Shown one piece after another: positions 21,194 to 32,071 of a stretch of 64,000 nt of DNA (its first letter is position 1; every line of letters starts with the position of its first letter). The notes beneath the pieces were generated by a model that was given only the letters and a program-made list of their open reading frames with translations, did not search any database and had not been told where the DNA came from. A program made the position numbers and the translations under genes. This DNA is from Ophioceras dolichostomum (taxonomy: Eukaryota > Ascomycota > Sordariomycetes > Magnaporthales > Ophioceraceae): NCBI GenBank assembly GCA_003049485.1, contig PYST01000069.1, forward strand, positions 1 to 64,000, given 5' to 3'.

Positions 21194-22897
21194 TCATCCA
21201 CCGAGCTTTGAGTAGTGGAAGTGCTTCTGGTGGTTGGCGCCAGCCCTGCCCATGTGATCGAGGTAGCTCCTCTGGCGGCGCTGGCCGGCGCGCCCGCGCT
21301 GCTCCGAGCGCTGGATCGCCCTGGTCATTTTCTTGGCGACGCCCTGCAAGCCCTGCTCGGTGGCCCTGCGCAAGACGAGGCTCTGGTAGGCGGGGCCGCG
21401 ACGACGGGCCAGGCGGTTGAGCCCGTCGACATCCATAGGCTCGGGGCTCCCGGAGCCGTCGCGCAGCGCGAGGGCCCGCTGCTCCCGCTCGGCGGGCGAC
21501 GGGTAGTGGCGCAGGTTCTGTCGGTAGTACTTGTTGTGGGCGCGGTGGCCGACGTGCTTGCCGCTGGGCAGGTGCAGCTCGTACTCGTCGTAGAAGGCGG
21601 CGTGCGTGTGCTTGTGCGCGCGCGAGTGCCAGCCGTCGCGCTGGTGGTGCGAGCGGGGGTCGTGGGAGCTGTGGTGCGGGTGCCGGTCCAGCCGCTCGTA
21701 CTGGTGGTAGTGCTTCTCCGCGGGCACGGCGGTCAGGTCGGCCGAGTCGAGCGACGAGGCTGAGCTGTCGGTCTCCCAGCCGTCGCCGTCCTCGTCGATC
21801 TCGGAGCCGTCCTCTCCCGTGACCTTGGCGGTGCGCTTCGCGCCGAGCTTGGCGCCTCCGCCGCCGTCCGCGCCGCCCTCGCCCGCTTCAGAGGAGGAGT
21901 CGTCGTCCTCCTCCTCGTTATCAGAGTAGGTGCTCCGGAAGTCGTAGAACTCGCCGATCTCGAGCTGCTCCTCTTCCGTGGTGAAGGGTATCATGCAGTG
22001 GCCCGTATCCCTCATGTGGGTCTGAACAGCGAAGGCGTTGGACTTGACCTTTCCGCAGCAGATACACTCGTGCAGCTCCTGGATGCGCTGCTTCAGAGCA
22101 GTGATGAGCCCGTCGAGATCGACGAGGTACTGCTTTTCGGGGATGAACATGCCGTGGATGCGCTCCATGTGGACGGCGTTCAGACGGCTGGTTGGCGATT
22201 CGTAGTTGCAGAAGAGGCAGGACTGGACCGTCAGGACTGGGGCATCTTGCTTGTTTGAGTTGACAGGCGTTGTAGATCCCGAGGGTGTCTCGCTGGACGG
22301 TTCGGACAAGGGGTGATCCGCCCTGCGCTGTCCAGCCGCGGAGAGATGGGGGTTGGACGGGCGCTTGACGGGCGATGGGCGATCGTTGATATTGGTACTC
22401 TTCAGGCCCTCAATGACTTGGCTGAACTCCTCCTCGGCGTCCGAGTCGAGCTCGACCTTGTTTATGTTGCCGGTTGGGATGGGCGCTCCCAGAGAAAAGG
22501 TGGAGCTAACTACCGAGCTAGTCTCGTCGAAGGCCCGTTCATGTTGCTTGTCCGGCGCCGAGGACCGTGCTGCCTCCTTCGCTCTGTGCTTCTGGCTGCC
22601 GATGTGGTTCTGGTACGAATTCTCGCTGTAGTACGTCTTTTGGCAGACCTCGCAGGCCCGCTCGAATCCGACCTTGTCGGCCTGCGCAGTGGTGGCGGCC
22701 CGTGCCTGGAGGACCTTGTCGTTGAAGACTTCTGAGGAAATGGCAGGCAAAGACGCGACGCGGCGCTTGAGGTTGTACCTGTGCCAGTCGCCCTTCATGT
22801 GATTCCTTTGCAGCTCGATGTTTCTGAACGCAACCTGACAGGTGTTGCATGTGTATGGGTGGCTCGTCCCGGCCCGACCTCCTATGATCGTCGCCAT
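21194..22897 (-). CDS. rei1: Rei1-type cytoplasmic pre-60S ribosome maturation factor
   Basis: C2H2 zinc-finger protein that acts late in 60S subunit maturation, helping recycle Arx1/Alb1 and probing the peptide exit tunnel. Intronless, 567 residues, ATG at 22897. Zinc fingers in order: CNTCQVAF...HMKGDWH (residues about 18-40), CEVCQKTYYSENSYQNHIGSQKH, CLFCNYES...HMERIHGMF, and a CICCGK...HMRDTGHC finger. The C-terminal half has an acidic Ser/Asp-rich linker, a His-rich basic stretch, and the conserved tail with LARRRGPAYQSLVLRR, AIQRSEQRGRAGQRRQRSYL and QKHFHYSKLGG, which in the family inserts into the exit tunnel. Nothing is broken. Convergent with cct5, divergent from the HECT ligase gene. 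Confidence 0.95.
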   Translation of the reverse strand: MATIIGGRAGTSHPYTCNTCQVAFRNIELQRNHMKGDWHRYNLKRRVASLPAISSEVFNDKVLQARAATTAQADKVGFERACEVCQKTYYSENSYQNHIGSQKHRAKEAARSSAPDKQHERAFDETSSVVSSTFSLGAPIPTGNINKVELDSDAEEEFSQVIEGLKSTNINDRPSPVKRPSNPHLSAAGQRRADHPLSEPSSETPSGSTTPVNSNKQDAPVLTVQSCLFCNYESPTSRLNAVHMERIHGMFIPEKQYLVDLDGLITALKQRIQELHECICCGKVKSNAFAVQTHMRDTGHCMIPFTTEEEQLEIGEFYDFRSTYSDNEEEDDDSSSEAGEGGADGGGGAKLGAKRTAKVTGEDGSEIDEDGDGWETDSSASSLDSADLTAVPAEKHYHQYERLDRHPHHSSHDPRSHHQRDGWHSRAHKHTHAAFYDEYELHLPSGKHVGHRAHNKYYRQNLRHYPSPAEREQRALALRDGSGSPEPMDVDGLNRLARRRGPAYQSLVLRRATEQGLQGVAKKMTRAIQRSEQRGRAGQRRQRSYLDHMGRAGANHQKHFHYSKLGG

Positions 22898-24876
22898 GAC
22901 GGTGGCTTCCGTTTGTGTCGTAGCGGTGCGCGGGGTATTGGGTGACCGGCAGGTAGACTTTAAACTTTCTGCAGGATGTAGAAGAGAGAGGTTTTTAGGA
23001 AAATTCCGAGAGAGGGTGGGTTGATCTCTGTGTGTGGCGATTTGAGGATATATAATGAGATGCGCAGATGACTATTGTGAGACTTCTGCGCCCAAAGGAT
23101 TGGATGCGGCACCGTTGGCGCTGCTGTGAGGCCGAGGAATGCCGGGAAAGTGGGAAATTTCGGAGCACAGGTCAGGACTAGAGGCCCAGACCGTTTTTCG
23201 GAAAGCGAGGTCTCGGTCAGGATGGCCGTTGTAGGTATAGACAAGACGAGGGGCACCTGGTATGGACAAGATGTGAGTGTGAGAATGTGTGAACATCCAA
23301 TACATCCGGACTTGGGTGGCCGAGGGGAAAATTCAGGCGCCTTTATAGCAATGGTTTGGTGGGGTAACTTTTGAAGTCTGTGTGCCCTATCTCCGGAAAA
23401 TGCTGGTTGTTCTTTACCATGCAAGGTACCTGAGTTTAACTGCGTTCTACTTTGCAACAAATCGGGGTTTCTGCAATCGAAGGCTTCTTGTGAGAAGATT
23501 CAACTTAAAGCCCTTCTACTCTGCCATAAGTCAGGCATTTTGGACACAATCTCAGAGACATTTCTGATGGGAAGTGGTCGGGGGTAAGTGAAGCGGCGAG
23601 GACATTCGAGAATCCTAGACGTTTGGTCCCCTACGTCAGCGCCCCTAGACCTTATCCGTTATCGTCTAGACGGTGGCCTCGCGGGGCTGGTCAAAACAGA
23701 ATCGACCAAGATACCGCTGGAATGGGAGAAGAGTCACGCCGCTCAAGATTGACAAGCTGCAAGCTGTACCTGAATTTGAGGATACCGGCTTTGTTCTGGG
23801 TTCCCCGATACATACGGAATATGTAGGGTACTTTGCCGGCACTATGTGCAAAGTAGCCCTTAGCAGGCTGTATAAGGGACAGTGCACAAGGTGGAAGACC
23901 TCCCGATTTTCTGGCACACAGCCAGTGTTCGATGGCCTGTCCGCTTAACGCGATGGGGCGAGCCTAGCTGAGGGGGAACATGAGGGTGATTTCTGAAGAG
24001 ACTATTTCCCCTGTCTCATGATATGCATTTTTTTCGCCTTCCAACCTGTCCCGACGGTTGGCTAACCAATGTCTAAGTACGCGCCAAGCCTTGAACCTGC
24101 GCAACACTGTGCCGCCAGGCGGCTGACCTGGCGGACCAAGCAGAGCTGAGGAACCACCCTGGTTTTGACCCACCACCACATCGTCTTGCAGCGATTTTGC
24201 CCCCTGTCGGGATGGCGGGCACACCGCGTGGCATGTACCACATACGCCCGCTAACAGCGATCATCGCCTGGGTGTGACTCTCTTTGGTCTCGGTCAAGCC
24301 ATCCTTCCCCTACGTGTTTTGACATCCAGGCACCGCTTCTTCGCACCTCTCTTTTTAGTGTTATTTCACTCCGATCAATTTACCAACACCATCTGCCATC
24401 GTCTCCTCAGCCTGCGATCGCATTCGCGAAAGCGATAATTGATTGATTGTTCGATACTTCGCTTGCGTGCGCCGCCGATTGCAACCGACCCACTCCCATC
24501 CGATCCAACTACGGCCGACCTCAGACTTGAAATCCCGGACCGAGTGACCGGCTTGCTGCCTCACCGTCCGCCTCTGTCTGTTGTCGTCCTTGCGCTCCCC
24601 CAAAAGTTGAGCACGGCGTCGATCGTACATCGCACATCTAGTGACACGCCTTCTTCGGAGCACGACGCACCCACACCGCAATATCTGCCGCCTCCATCCT
24701 ACGCCACTCCCGACATTTACTCGACCAAGCGACACTACCTGTCATTGCAAGTCGCAAAGCGCCTAGAATCACTACCCATGCGACGGGCTTTTCTCCGGGG
24801 AGTTCTCTAAAACGAGCGTCCCTTCCCACGAGGGACAGCTACGTCCTCCCGACGGACCTATCTCTATCTCTTCGCG
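22898..24876. other. Divergent promoter region between rei1 and the HECT ligase
   Basis: About 2 kb of bidirectional upstream sequence. Several short ORFs exist but none shows protein-like composition or recognisable motifs. The 500 bp before 24877 is pyrimidine-rich, consistent with a long 5' leader for the HECT gene. Confidence 0.5.
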
Positions 24877-27800
24877 ATGACTCGACCACGAGATGCTCTG
24901 CACCGGAGGTCTCTTGACGCCCAGGACCTGGTCGAGGCCGAGCTCCTCGCTGGGCTCTGGGAGCACGCCGCCTTCCCTAGGTTACCCTATGATGCCCCGC
25001 CTGCGCTTGAGGACTTGTTAGAGGACATCGAGAATCCCAGGAGGGTCTACACAGTATACCGAGCCAGCCGGCGCCATAACTTCCAGTCACTCGTCCAAAA
25101 GTACGTCTCCCCTTCCCCCATTTTCCTGGTCTGTGTTGGCCGCTGACGTGAGTCGATGACGGTCATGAGTATAGATTTGTAGTCCAGCTGCGTGATGGGT
25201 GTGGCTCAAGCACCTGCGAGACATCGTCATGTTTCAGCTGCCGCCGGCGCGTCGTTGGAAAGGCACCTATTCGGCGATACAACACAACAAGCGCAAGGAC
25301 AATGGCAGTGTTTCTGGCTAGTCAAGACAACCCAGAGAGCGCCCTTTGCCCCTCACTCCGAACGCCCAAGACGCCGCCAGCCGCGCTAAATTCCCTTGTC
25401 TTCTCTGCGAAACCCGGGGGCCAGGGCTCCTCCCGATTATCACCAACCGTCCCCGGCCGCGGGCCCGTATCGAAGGGGAAGGCTGCCGTGCTGACACCCC
25501 CGACTACCAGCCCGAGGTGGACTGAGAGGAGGCCTAGTCATGACCAAGAAACATTGAATTCTAAGGGTGTTTCGTCGAGCGGATCGGCAAGCGACAGCAG
25601 GGTGTGCGGATCAACTGAGGCAACTGAGTTGTCCATCGCGGAGAAACCCGTCAGCAAAGACCACAGATCTTTTGCAGCGAACATGTTTGGAACGGTAGCT
25701 TTTAAAATGTTGGAGTGGCTGACGCCGGCGGGCTTGGACGAGATGTCTCGAAGAGCCAGCGAATTGGGGGTTGAGACAGGGAAGAAGGCAGAGGATAGAC
25801 CAAGGTCTCCCACGAGCAAGGTGCAGAGGCGAGATGGAAAGGATCGAAACGACCAATCACCGCCCAGGGAAGCAGGGCCTGCAGCCGACAGCTCTGTCTC
25901 AAAGCCCGCCGCAGACACACCCCCATCCCTCCCTTCAACCCCTGCCGAGAAACCGCCACCACCAGCCGAGAACGCGGCGGCGGTTGAGGTGAACGGCGAC
26001 AAAGCTGCTTCAAGGCCTCCAGCCGGGTCCGGGACCAGCTCATCAAAGCCGGGAGTTGGGCGGCGGAATTCCAGCGCGCGAGTGAGGACTTCATCAGCGG
26101 CTAAGCCGAAGCGCAGCGTGTCTATCGACACATTCTCCGCTGAACAGGCTGCCGCGGCAGACGAGCTGCTTTCTGCCTTGAGGTCACCACGCCTGCCCAC
26201 TCTGCCACAGGATAAGACGTCGAGGACGGCTCTTAAGTCGGCCACTTCGACCATTCCCCGGCCAATCTCTCAGCTCTCGAACACCGGCGTCCTGGACGGC
26301 GTGCCTCTCGAGAAGATGCCGCCTCCCTCGACCACGGCTGCCTCTGCCAAATCCAGCTCTGGAGGTCGACTAAAGCCTGGTGGACAAGGCCAGACCGAGG
26401 GCGGCCAAGCCCACGACGGAGAGAGCGGCGATAGGAACTCCCGTTCTCCCCTGGCCTCGTCCTCCTCGGACCGGTCTTATGTAGCGGTCTCTCCGTGCGA
26501 ATCGGACTCAGCCTTTGAGCCGGAGTACCGTCACTTCCTTCCCCAGTCCATATCTCGTCTCAGCCCGGAGCTCGTCGACTTCTTCTGCGATGTGCTTCAG
26601 GATGACGGCACGGTCGAGACACACATGCTTTTGCCATCGACTGTCCCGAGGACGAACCAGGTGCGGCAGGGGATCTCCCTGTCACACTCAAACAGCCACC
26701 GAGGAGGCGCCGCAGAGCGTCTGAACCGGACACCTACCAGCGATCCATACCCATCAGACCTACTCTACCGATGGATGGTCTTTATTGAGCAGAGCTTCTT
26801 CTATGTGCTGAGCGACCCTCGTCGGCTGATCCGATCGTTTACGAAGAAAGGCCAGCTCTACGACTCGCAGACGCTGTGGTACTGCATGCTACGCATGAGC
26901 CGTGTGGCCCCTACGGTTGTGATGCACAGTCTCTGGCAGGCTGCCGACGCGCTATTCGTCCCCCCTGCCGGCGTTGTCAGTTCACTGCCCACCGCCGCAG
27001 CCGCTAGGCTCTTCCCCCTTCAGCAACGAGGGATCGGACCGACATCGTCAGGGCCGCCACTATCCAACTCAGAGGCTGGTCTGCTGCTGTCCATATGCCT
27101 GCATCTGTTGGTCGCCCTCGCGCCAGTAGCCGTCTCCAAGGAGGAACTACACGACATGTCACGCCTTCGCGCCCACGGGCTGGTTGTCACCCGGAAGGCC
27201 TCTGCGAGTGGGTCAGGCACGGCTTCGGCACCGCTCTGCCTGGCCTTCAACGAGGCTTTCACCAACGACCTCGCCTTGAGGCTCGCCCGGAGGCTCTTCG
27301 CCGCCATACCGACGCGGCAATACTTCGACGAGCTGGCCGCGCTCGACGACGTTACGGACATCTCCTCGGCAGACGCCTCGATAGGCATGGATGAGCTGCT
27401 AACGCCAAACGTCCTGACGCCGCTGTTCCAGCAGCTCGACTTCCTCAACGCCGACATCATGTATATCCTCCCCTTCTCCTTACCGCACCGCGCCGTCCAC
27501 GAGGTGCGCGCCCCCTCGCTGTTGCTCGACTGGGCCAGGAACGTGATGCTTCAGGAGTGGGATGGCAGGCCAGAGGTCCCTAGTGACGGGCCGTTTGGCG
27601 GTGCCCTTGCGCTGATCAAAGCCATGTGTGAGTATTTCATCCCATCCCAACTTTTGTCTTGTGATCCATCATCTATCAGTATGGGTGCTAATGATTACCA
27701 CAGACCAAAAACGGCGGCCACTGGTGCTCGCCGACGGCCAATTTCTCGCGGACTATTTCGCTGAGAGGATAGACGAGGTGGATGTCCCCGTCGCCTGGCT

Positions 27801-29232
27801 GACCTTCACGCCGACGCGGCAAAAGGCCCACCTACTCGACTTCCCTTACATCTTCACCTCGGCGAAGCTGGTTTCCTTCTTCCGATCGATCAACTTCTCT
27901 CGCATGAGCCGTGCCTACGAGGAGTCTAGTTCGCTCCAGGAGCGGATGAACGCGATCGCGCCTCCTAGGGGGAGCCTGATCGTGAACCCGCACCACAGGC
28001 ACGTGCTACAGGACATGCTGCGCACCGCATCCGCAAGGTTCCTCGTCATCAGCGTGGGGCGCGACAACGTGCTGGAGGACGCCTTCAACCAGCTATGGCG
28101 CCGCGAGGAGCGCGAGCTCTCCCGCCCCCTGAAGGTCAAGCTGGGCGAGGGGAGGGGCGAGGAGGGCTTCGACTCGGGCGGCGTGCAGCAGGAGTTCTTC
28201 CGGCTGGCCGTCGCCGAGGCGCTCGACCCCGTCTTCGGCGCCTTCACCGTCGACGACCGCACGCGCATGACGTGGTTCAACCCGGCCAGCCCCGAGCCGG
28301 ACTGGAAGTTCGAGATGGTCGGCCTGCTGTTCTCCCTCGCCGTCTATAACGGCCTCACCCTGCCCGTCACCTTCCCCGAGGCCCTTTACCGCAAGCTGCT
28401 GGGCGAGCCCGTGTCCGAGCTGCACCACATCTCGGACGGCTGGCCCGACCTGGCGAGCGGCCTGACAGCGCTGCTGGACTGGGACGAAAAGGACGGCGCG
28501 GTCGAGGACGTCTTCGCGCGCACGTACGAATTCTCCATCTCGGCGTTCGGCGAGCCCGTCTCCCGCGAGATGAAGGGCCCCAACGCCCCGGGTGGTGGCG
28601 GCGAGTGGCCCGCTTTTCCTGCCAAGCACTCCTTTGGCGGCGCCACCGGCTTCGCCTCCTCCTCCTCCTCGTCTCTCGCCCTACAAGAAGGCAACCCGCC
28701 CGACGCGCCCCTCGTCACGCGCGACAACCGCGACGCGTACGTGGCCGACTACATCCGCTACCTCACGGACGTGAGCGTGCGGTCGCAGTACGAGGCCTTC
28801 TCCCGCGGGTTCCGCGCCTGCCTGAACGCCAAGTCCCTGACCCTGCTCACCCCGAAGCTCCTCCAGTCCCTCGTGGAGGGCGTGCAGGAGATCGACGTGG
28901 CCGAGCTGAGGCGCCACGCGCGCTACGTGGGCTGGGACGCGTCGCACAGGGGCGTGCGCGACTTCTGGGCCGTCGTCCGCAGGTTCGACGGGGACATGCT
29001 GAGGCGGCTGCTCGAGTTCGTGACGGCGTCGGACCGCGTGCCGGTCGGCGGGATGAAGAACGTGCAGTTCGTCGTGCAGCGGAACGGGCAAGAAGAAGAC
29101 GAGCGGGGGCACCTGCCCACGGCTTATACGTGCTACGGCACGCTGCTGCTGCCTGAGTATCCGAATAGAGAGATCTTGAGGGAGAGGTTGTGCATGGCGT
29201 TGATGAATGCGCAGGGGTTCGGGTTTGCTTGA
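24877..29232 (+). CDS. hul4: HECT-type E3 ubiquitin ligase with AZUL-like zinc module (Hul4-like)
   Basis: Transfers ubiquitin through a catalytic cysteine to substrates. Exons 24877-25100, 25175-27627 and 27704-29232 give 1401 residues. At residues about 76-95 sits QLRDGCGSSTCETSSCFSC, with Cys spacing C-x4-C-x4-C-x2-C matching the AZUL domain of human UBE3A. Residues about 130-500 are disordered, Ser/Pro-rich. The middle is helical (YRWMVFIEQSFFYVL, DSQTLWYCMLRMSR). The HECT domain occupies roughly the last 380 residues: RPLKVKLGEG, GGVQQEFFRL, WFNPASPEPDWKFEMVGLL, and the catalytic site TAYTCYGTLLLPEY with Cys1369. The junction at the intron 2 acceptor restores conserved QKRRPLVLADG-type sequence. 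All catalytic features are intact. Hul4 versus another HECT class is inferred from the overall plan, so the symbol is tentative. Confidence 0.9.
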
Positions 29233-30651
29233 GTAAAAAAGGGGAAGTGGGGAGTGGGGAGTAGTGGGGAGTAGGGAGGAGGGCGAGCAAGGCTTGACAC
29301 AGGAGGAGGCGCAAGGCTGTAAGTGTGTGTACCTGGGGAACTACCTCTAGGTATCCATCTGTATATCTGTATCCCTGCGACAAGAAAACGGGGGGAGGGG
29401 GGAATGGTGCCCTAATGAGCTAGAGTCGATACACCGGTCGAAGGCGTGGAACTGGCAGTGTGTACATATGTGGGCCTGCTTGCTTGTCTCATCGAAATCA
29501 TCTCTGTCACAATAGCCTTTTCAGCCTCACAAATTCGTTTCTGGGTTATTTCTAGTCTACAGCGTCGAGCGAAGTTGGGCCGTTCGTTGTCCATTGTGCT
29601 GGAAACGAAGGAGTCACGGAAACAGTTTCTCTTATGCGTTCTCCGAAAAGCTGACAGAGTTAGCTGCGTTAGGCACCTAGCAAGCTCTGTAGAGTGCCTG
29701 CTCGGTTCTCATTGTTTGGAGATCAGCCTCCACGGAGCAAAGTTCCCAATCACGAGATGACACAGCAATAAAATTGTATTGTTGTGTACTCCACATGTAC
29801 GACATAGGCCGCATGCTACCCCTAATAATGAGGCAACAAAGACGTGCCGTATTGAACAGAAAACAAGAATATGAGATGAGGAAATGGGATAATATAGCCA
29901 AGAAAAGGGAGAAAAATGAAATAGTCTTCGGGGGACCACTGCATGACGGAGGGAAGACGGTGGGCACGGGCAACGTAGCAAAAATCACCCAGCATGAATG
30001 CGTCCTTCTATGCCTGGCGCTGTGGGAATTGAAGTGTGAATGTCCTGCTAAGAAGAGAGTAAAGGCAACAATGTGGGAAGATAAAGACAACGAAAAGCAG
30101 ATGTCCGTCCAACAATCGAGAGGACCGAGACAACATGTTGGATGGAGTCTCCCTAGCCAACAGGCTCAGTCTTGTTCTGTACTTGAGTGATGATCGGCAT
30201 GGCGCGATGTCGATTCGATGTTGCAAAAGGCCACCAGTTCTGAAAAAAAAATTTGAAAAAGAGATAGAAAAAAGAAAAAAGAAAAAAGAAAGGAAAAAGA
30301 AAAAGAAAAAGAAAAAAGAAAGAAAAAAAAAGAGGGGGAAAAAAAGGCGGAGACAAGAAAAGGAAGAAAGGAAACGGTAGCCTCCTCCAATAGGGCTAAG
30401 TTCCGACCTGGGTAGGTCATGAACTGAACATGTGTAGGGTATGACCAAAGCGGTTGCGCGTCGGCCAAGAGCCGAAACGAGGCAGAGGGCTGCCGGCATT
30501 TCAGACCAACATATATAGAAGTTGGTAAGTGTAAGTAGATTGGATATCTATTGGAGGTAGGGTCTGCCCGACCTTCGCGCACTGTACTAGTGCATCAGAT
30601 CTGCGGGCGTTTCCTCTCTTCGTCCTCTTTTGTACCAGTCTATGCATCTTT
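29233..30651. other. Convergent 3' spacer with homopurine tract
   Basis: 3' sequences of the HECT gene (plus) and the orphan gene (minus). There is a purine-only run from about 30266 to 30347, and a CCTGGGGAACTACCTCTAGGTA motif variant near 29331-29352. No convincing gene. Confidence 0.5.
30242..30380. repeat. A/G-rich homopurine tract
   Basis: A mostly AAAAAG/AAAG low-complexity tract with about 80 uninterrupted purines (30266-30347). It lies about 390 bp downstream of the orphan gene's stop codon. Confidence 0.9.
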
Positions 30652-32071
30652 TCAAAACCTGTTGATGAGGTCTTGCGGGTTCACGTAGGCGTCGGCGTCG
30701 GGATACTCGTGCCCCATGAAGGCATCCGAGCCGCCAGCGAAGGAGTAGGCGGGAGTGTTGAGGGACATGCCGCCCCCGCCTCCGCCTCCGCCGAAGTGAC
30801 CGAAGCCGGAGCTGGAGCCGGAGGCATACGTTCCCGAAGGCATCGATGCCGCCGGCGGGGGAATGTACACCGAGTAGGCAGGCTGGGCCGGGAGCGCGGG
30901 GTGGGCACCGAGTGTCGACGTCATCCCGACGAGATCCACTGCTAGCGGAGTCCCTAAACCTTTTTTTGACGACAGAGTACAATTTTCAAATGAGCCTTCT
31001 GGGTCTGGAGTCCGCCCCACACTTGGGCCTCGACGACACCAAAGATATCAAGCGGAGGTTGAAGAGGGAGGAGGTCAGGGGGGCTAGGGGTTACACACCT
31101 TGAGGCAGGCCAGGCCTGCCATGAGCGCCAGGAACAACGAGAGCGCTGGCAACGCTAGGGACGCCGTCGGCCCTCCCAGATAACGGTTTCATGGAAGCCA
31201 GGAGTGGATCCTCGAGGAGTCCGATGGACACTTCCGCTCCCTGAGTGGGGCTTTCCTCAGGGCTTCTGGGCAGCTTGTCCACGACGATGAGTTCCAACCA
31301 CCGTCCCCACTCAGACGTCCAGTCCGGTAAAACCACGACGACGATGAGCGGGACGCCAAATCGTAGTTCAATCGGAGAGCCGATACGGTCGACGACAGAG
31401 CTGAGGATGTAGCTTTTGTCTGAGTTGAGGCTTAGAAAGCCTTTGACTCTATGCTCCCTCTCCTCCAGGTCGATGATCGTCAGGAGGCGATTCGGAGACG
31501 TGAACCCTTTCATGAGGTCATCCCGCAGCGGCGGTAGGCCGTGGCTGCTGGGTGCGACCACCTGCTGGTGCGGCGAGGGAGCAACGCTTGGCTGGTAGTT
31601 CTGCGGAGGCTCGCTGGCCCCCGTTTCTGCGATGTCGGGCCCGGCCAGATTCTGAGAAGGGCCTCCGGAATTTGCGTGCGGAGGTGGTACTCGCAGTACG
31701 CTTTCGATCTGGACGAGCGCAATCGCCGAGGTGTCTGTGAGATCAACACCTCCGGTAAACGCCGGGGCGGGACCGATCCCTGTTGGCAAGGCCGCCTGGC
31801 CAGCGGGAGGAACCGAGGCGGGGCCGGGGCCTGGAGTCGAAGCTGCGGCGGGTGTCTCAAGCGCCGAGGTTCCGCCCCTTGCCTCAATTTCCTTTGACCA
31901 AGCCTGTAAGGCGGCGGTATACCACTTGGGAGGTCGACCCGCCCTGTCAGGGTTGTATCTCGCTCCGTTCGGCACTAGAGGCGCCATCGACGTCGTTCCC
32001 GGGGAGCGGAACAAGAGTTCCGCAGGAGGCCCTCGCACAATTGTGCATCTAAGTGTATCTGGTCTGTTCAT
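30652..32071 (-). CDS. Unrecognised low-complexity protein (hypothetical)
   Basis: Two exons, 32071-31099 and about 30938-30652, encode about 419 residues. The start at 32071 (MNRPDTLRCTIVRGPPAELL) has A at -3; an in-frame ATG at 32119 is a weaker alternative. Visible features: a conserved-looking N-terminus with GARYNPDRAGRPPKWYTAAL; a long Pro/Ala/Gly/Ser-rich region; a folded-looking block FTSPNRLLTIIDLEEREHRV followed by SSVVDRIGSPIELRFGVPLIVVVVLP; and a Gly/Ser-rich C-terminus with an eight-Gly run, ending YVNPQDLINRF. No catalytic motif or membrane segment beyond the short IVVVV patch. The intron acceptor is uncertain: TAGCAG provides two sites 3 nt apart and two further upstream AGs are also in frame. 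Convergent with the HECT gene. I do not recognise a family. Confidence 0.65.
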
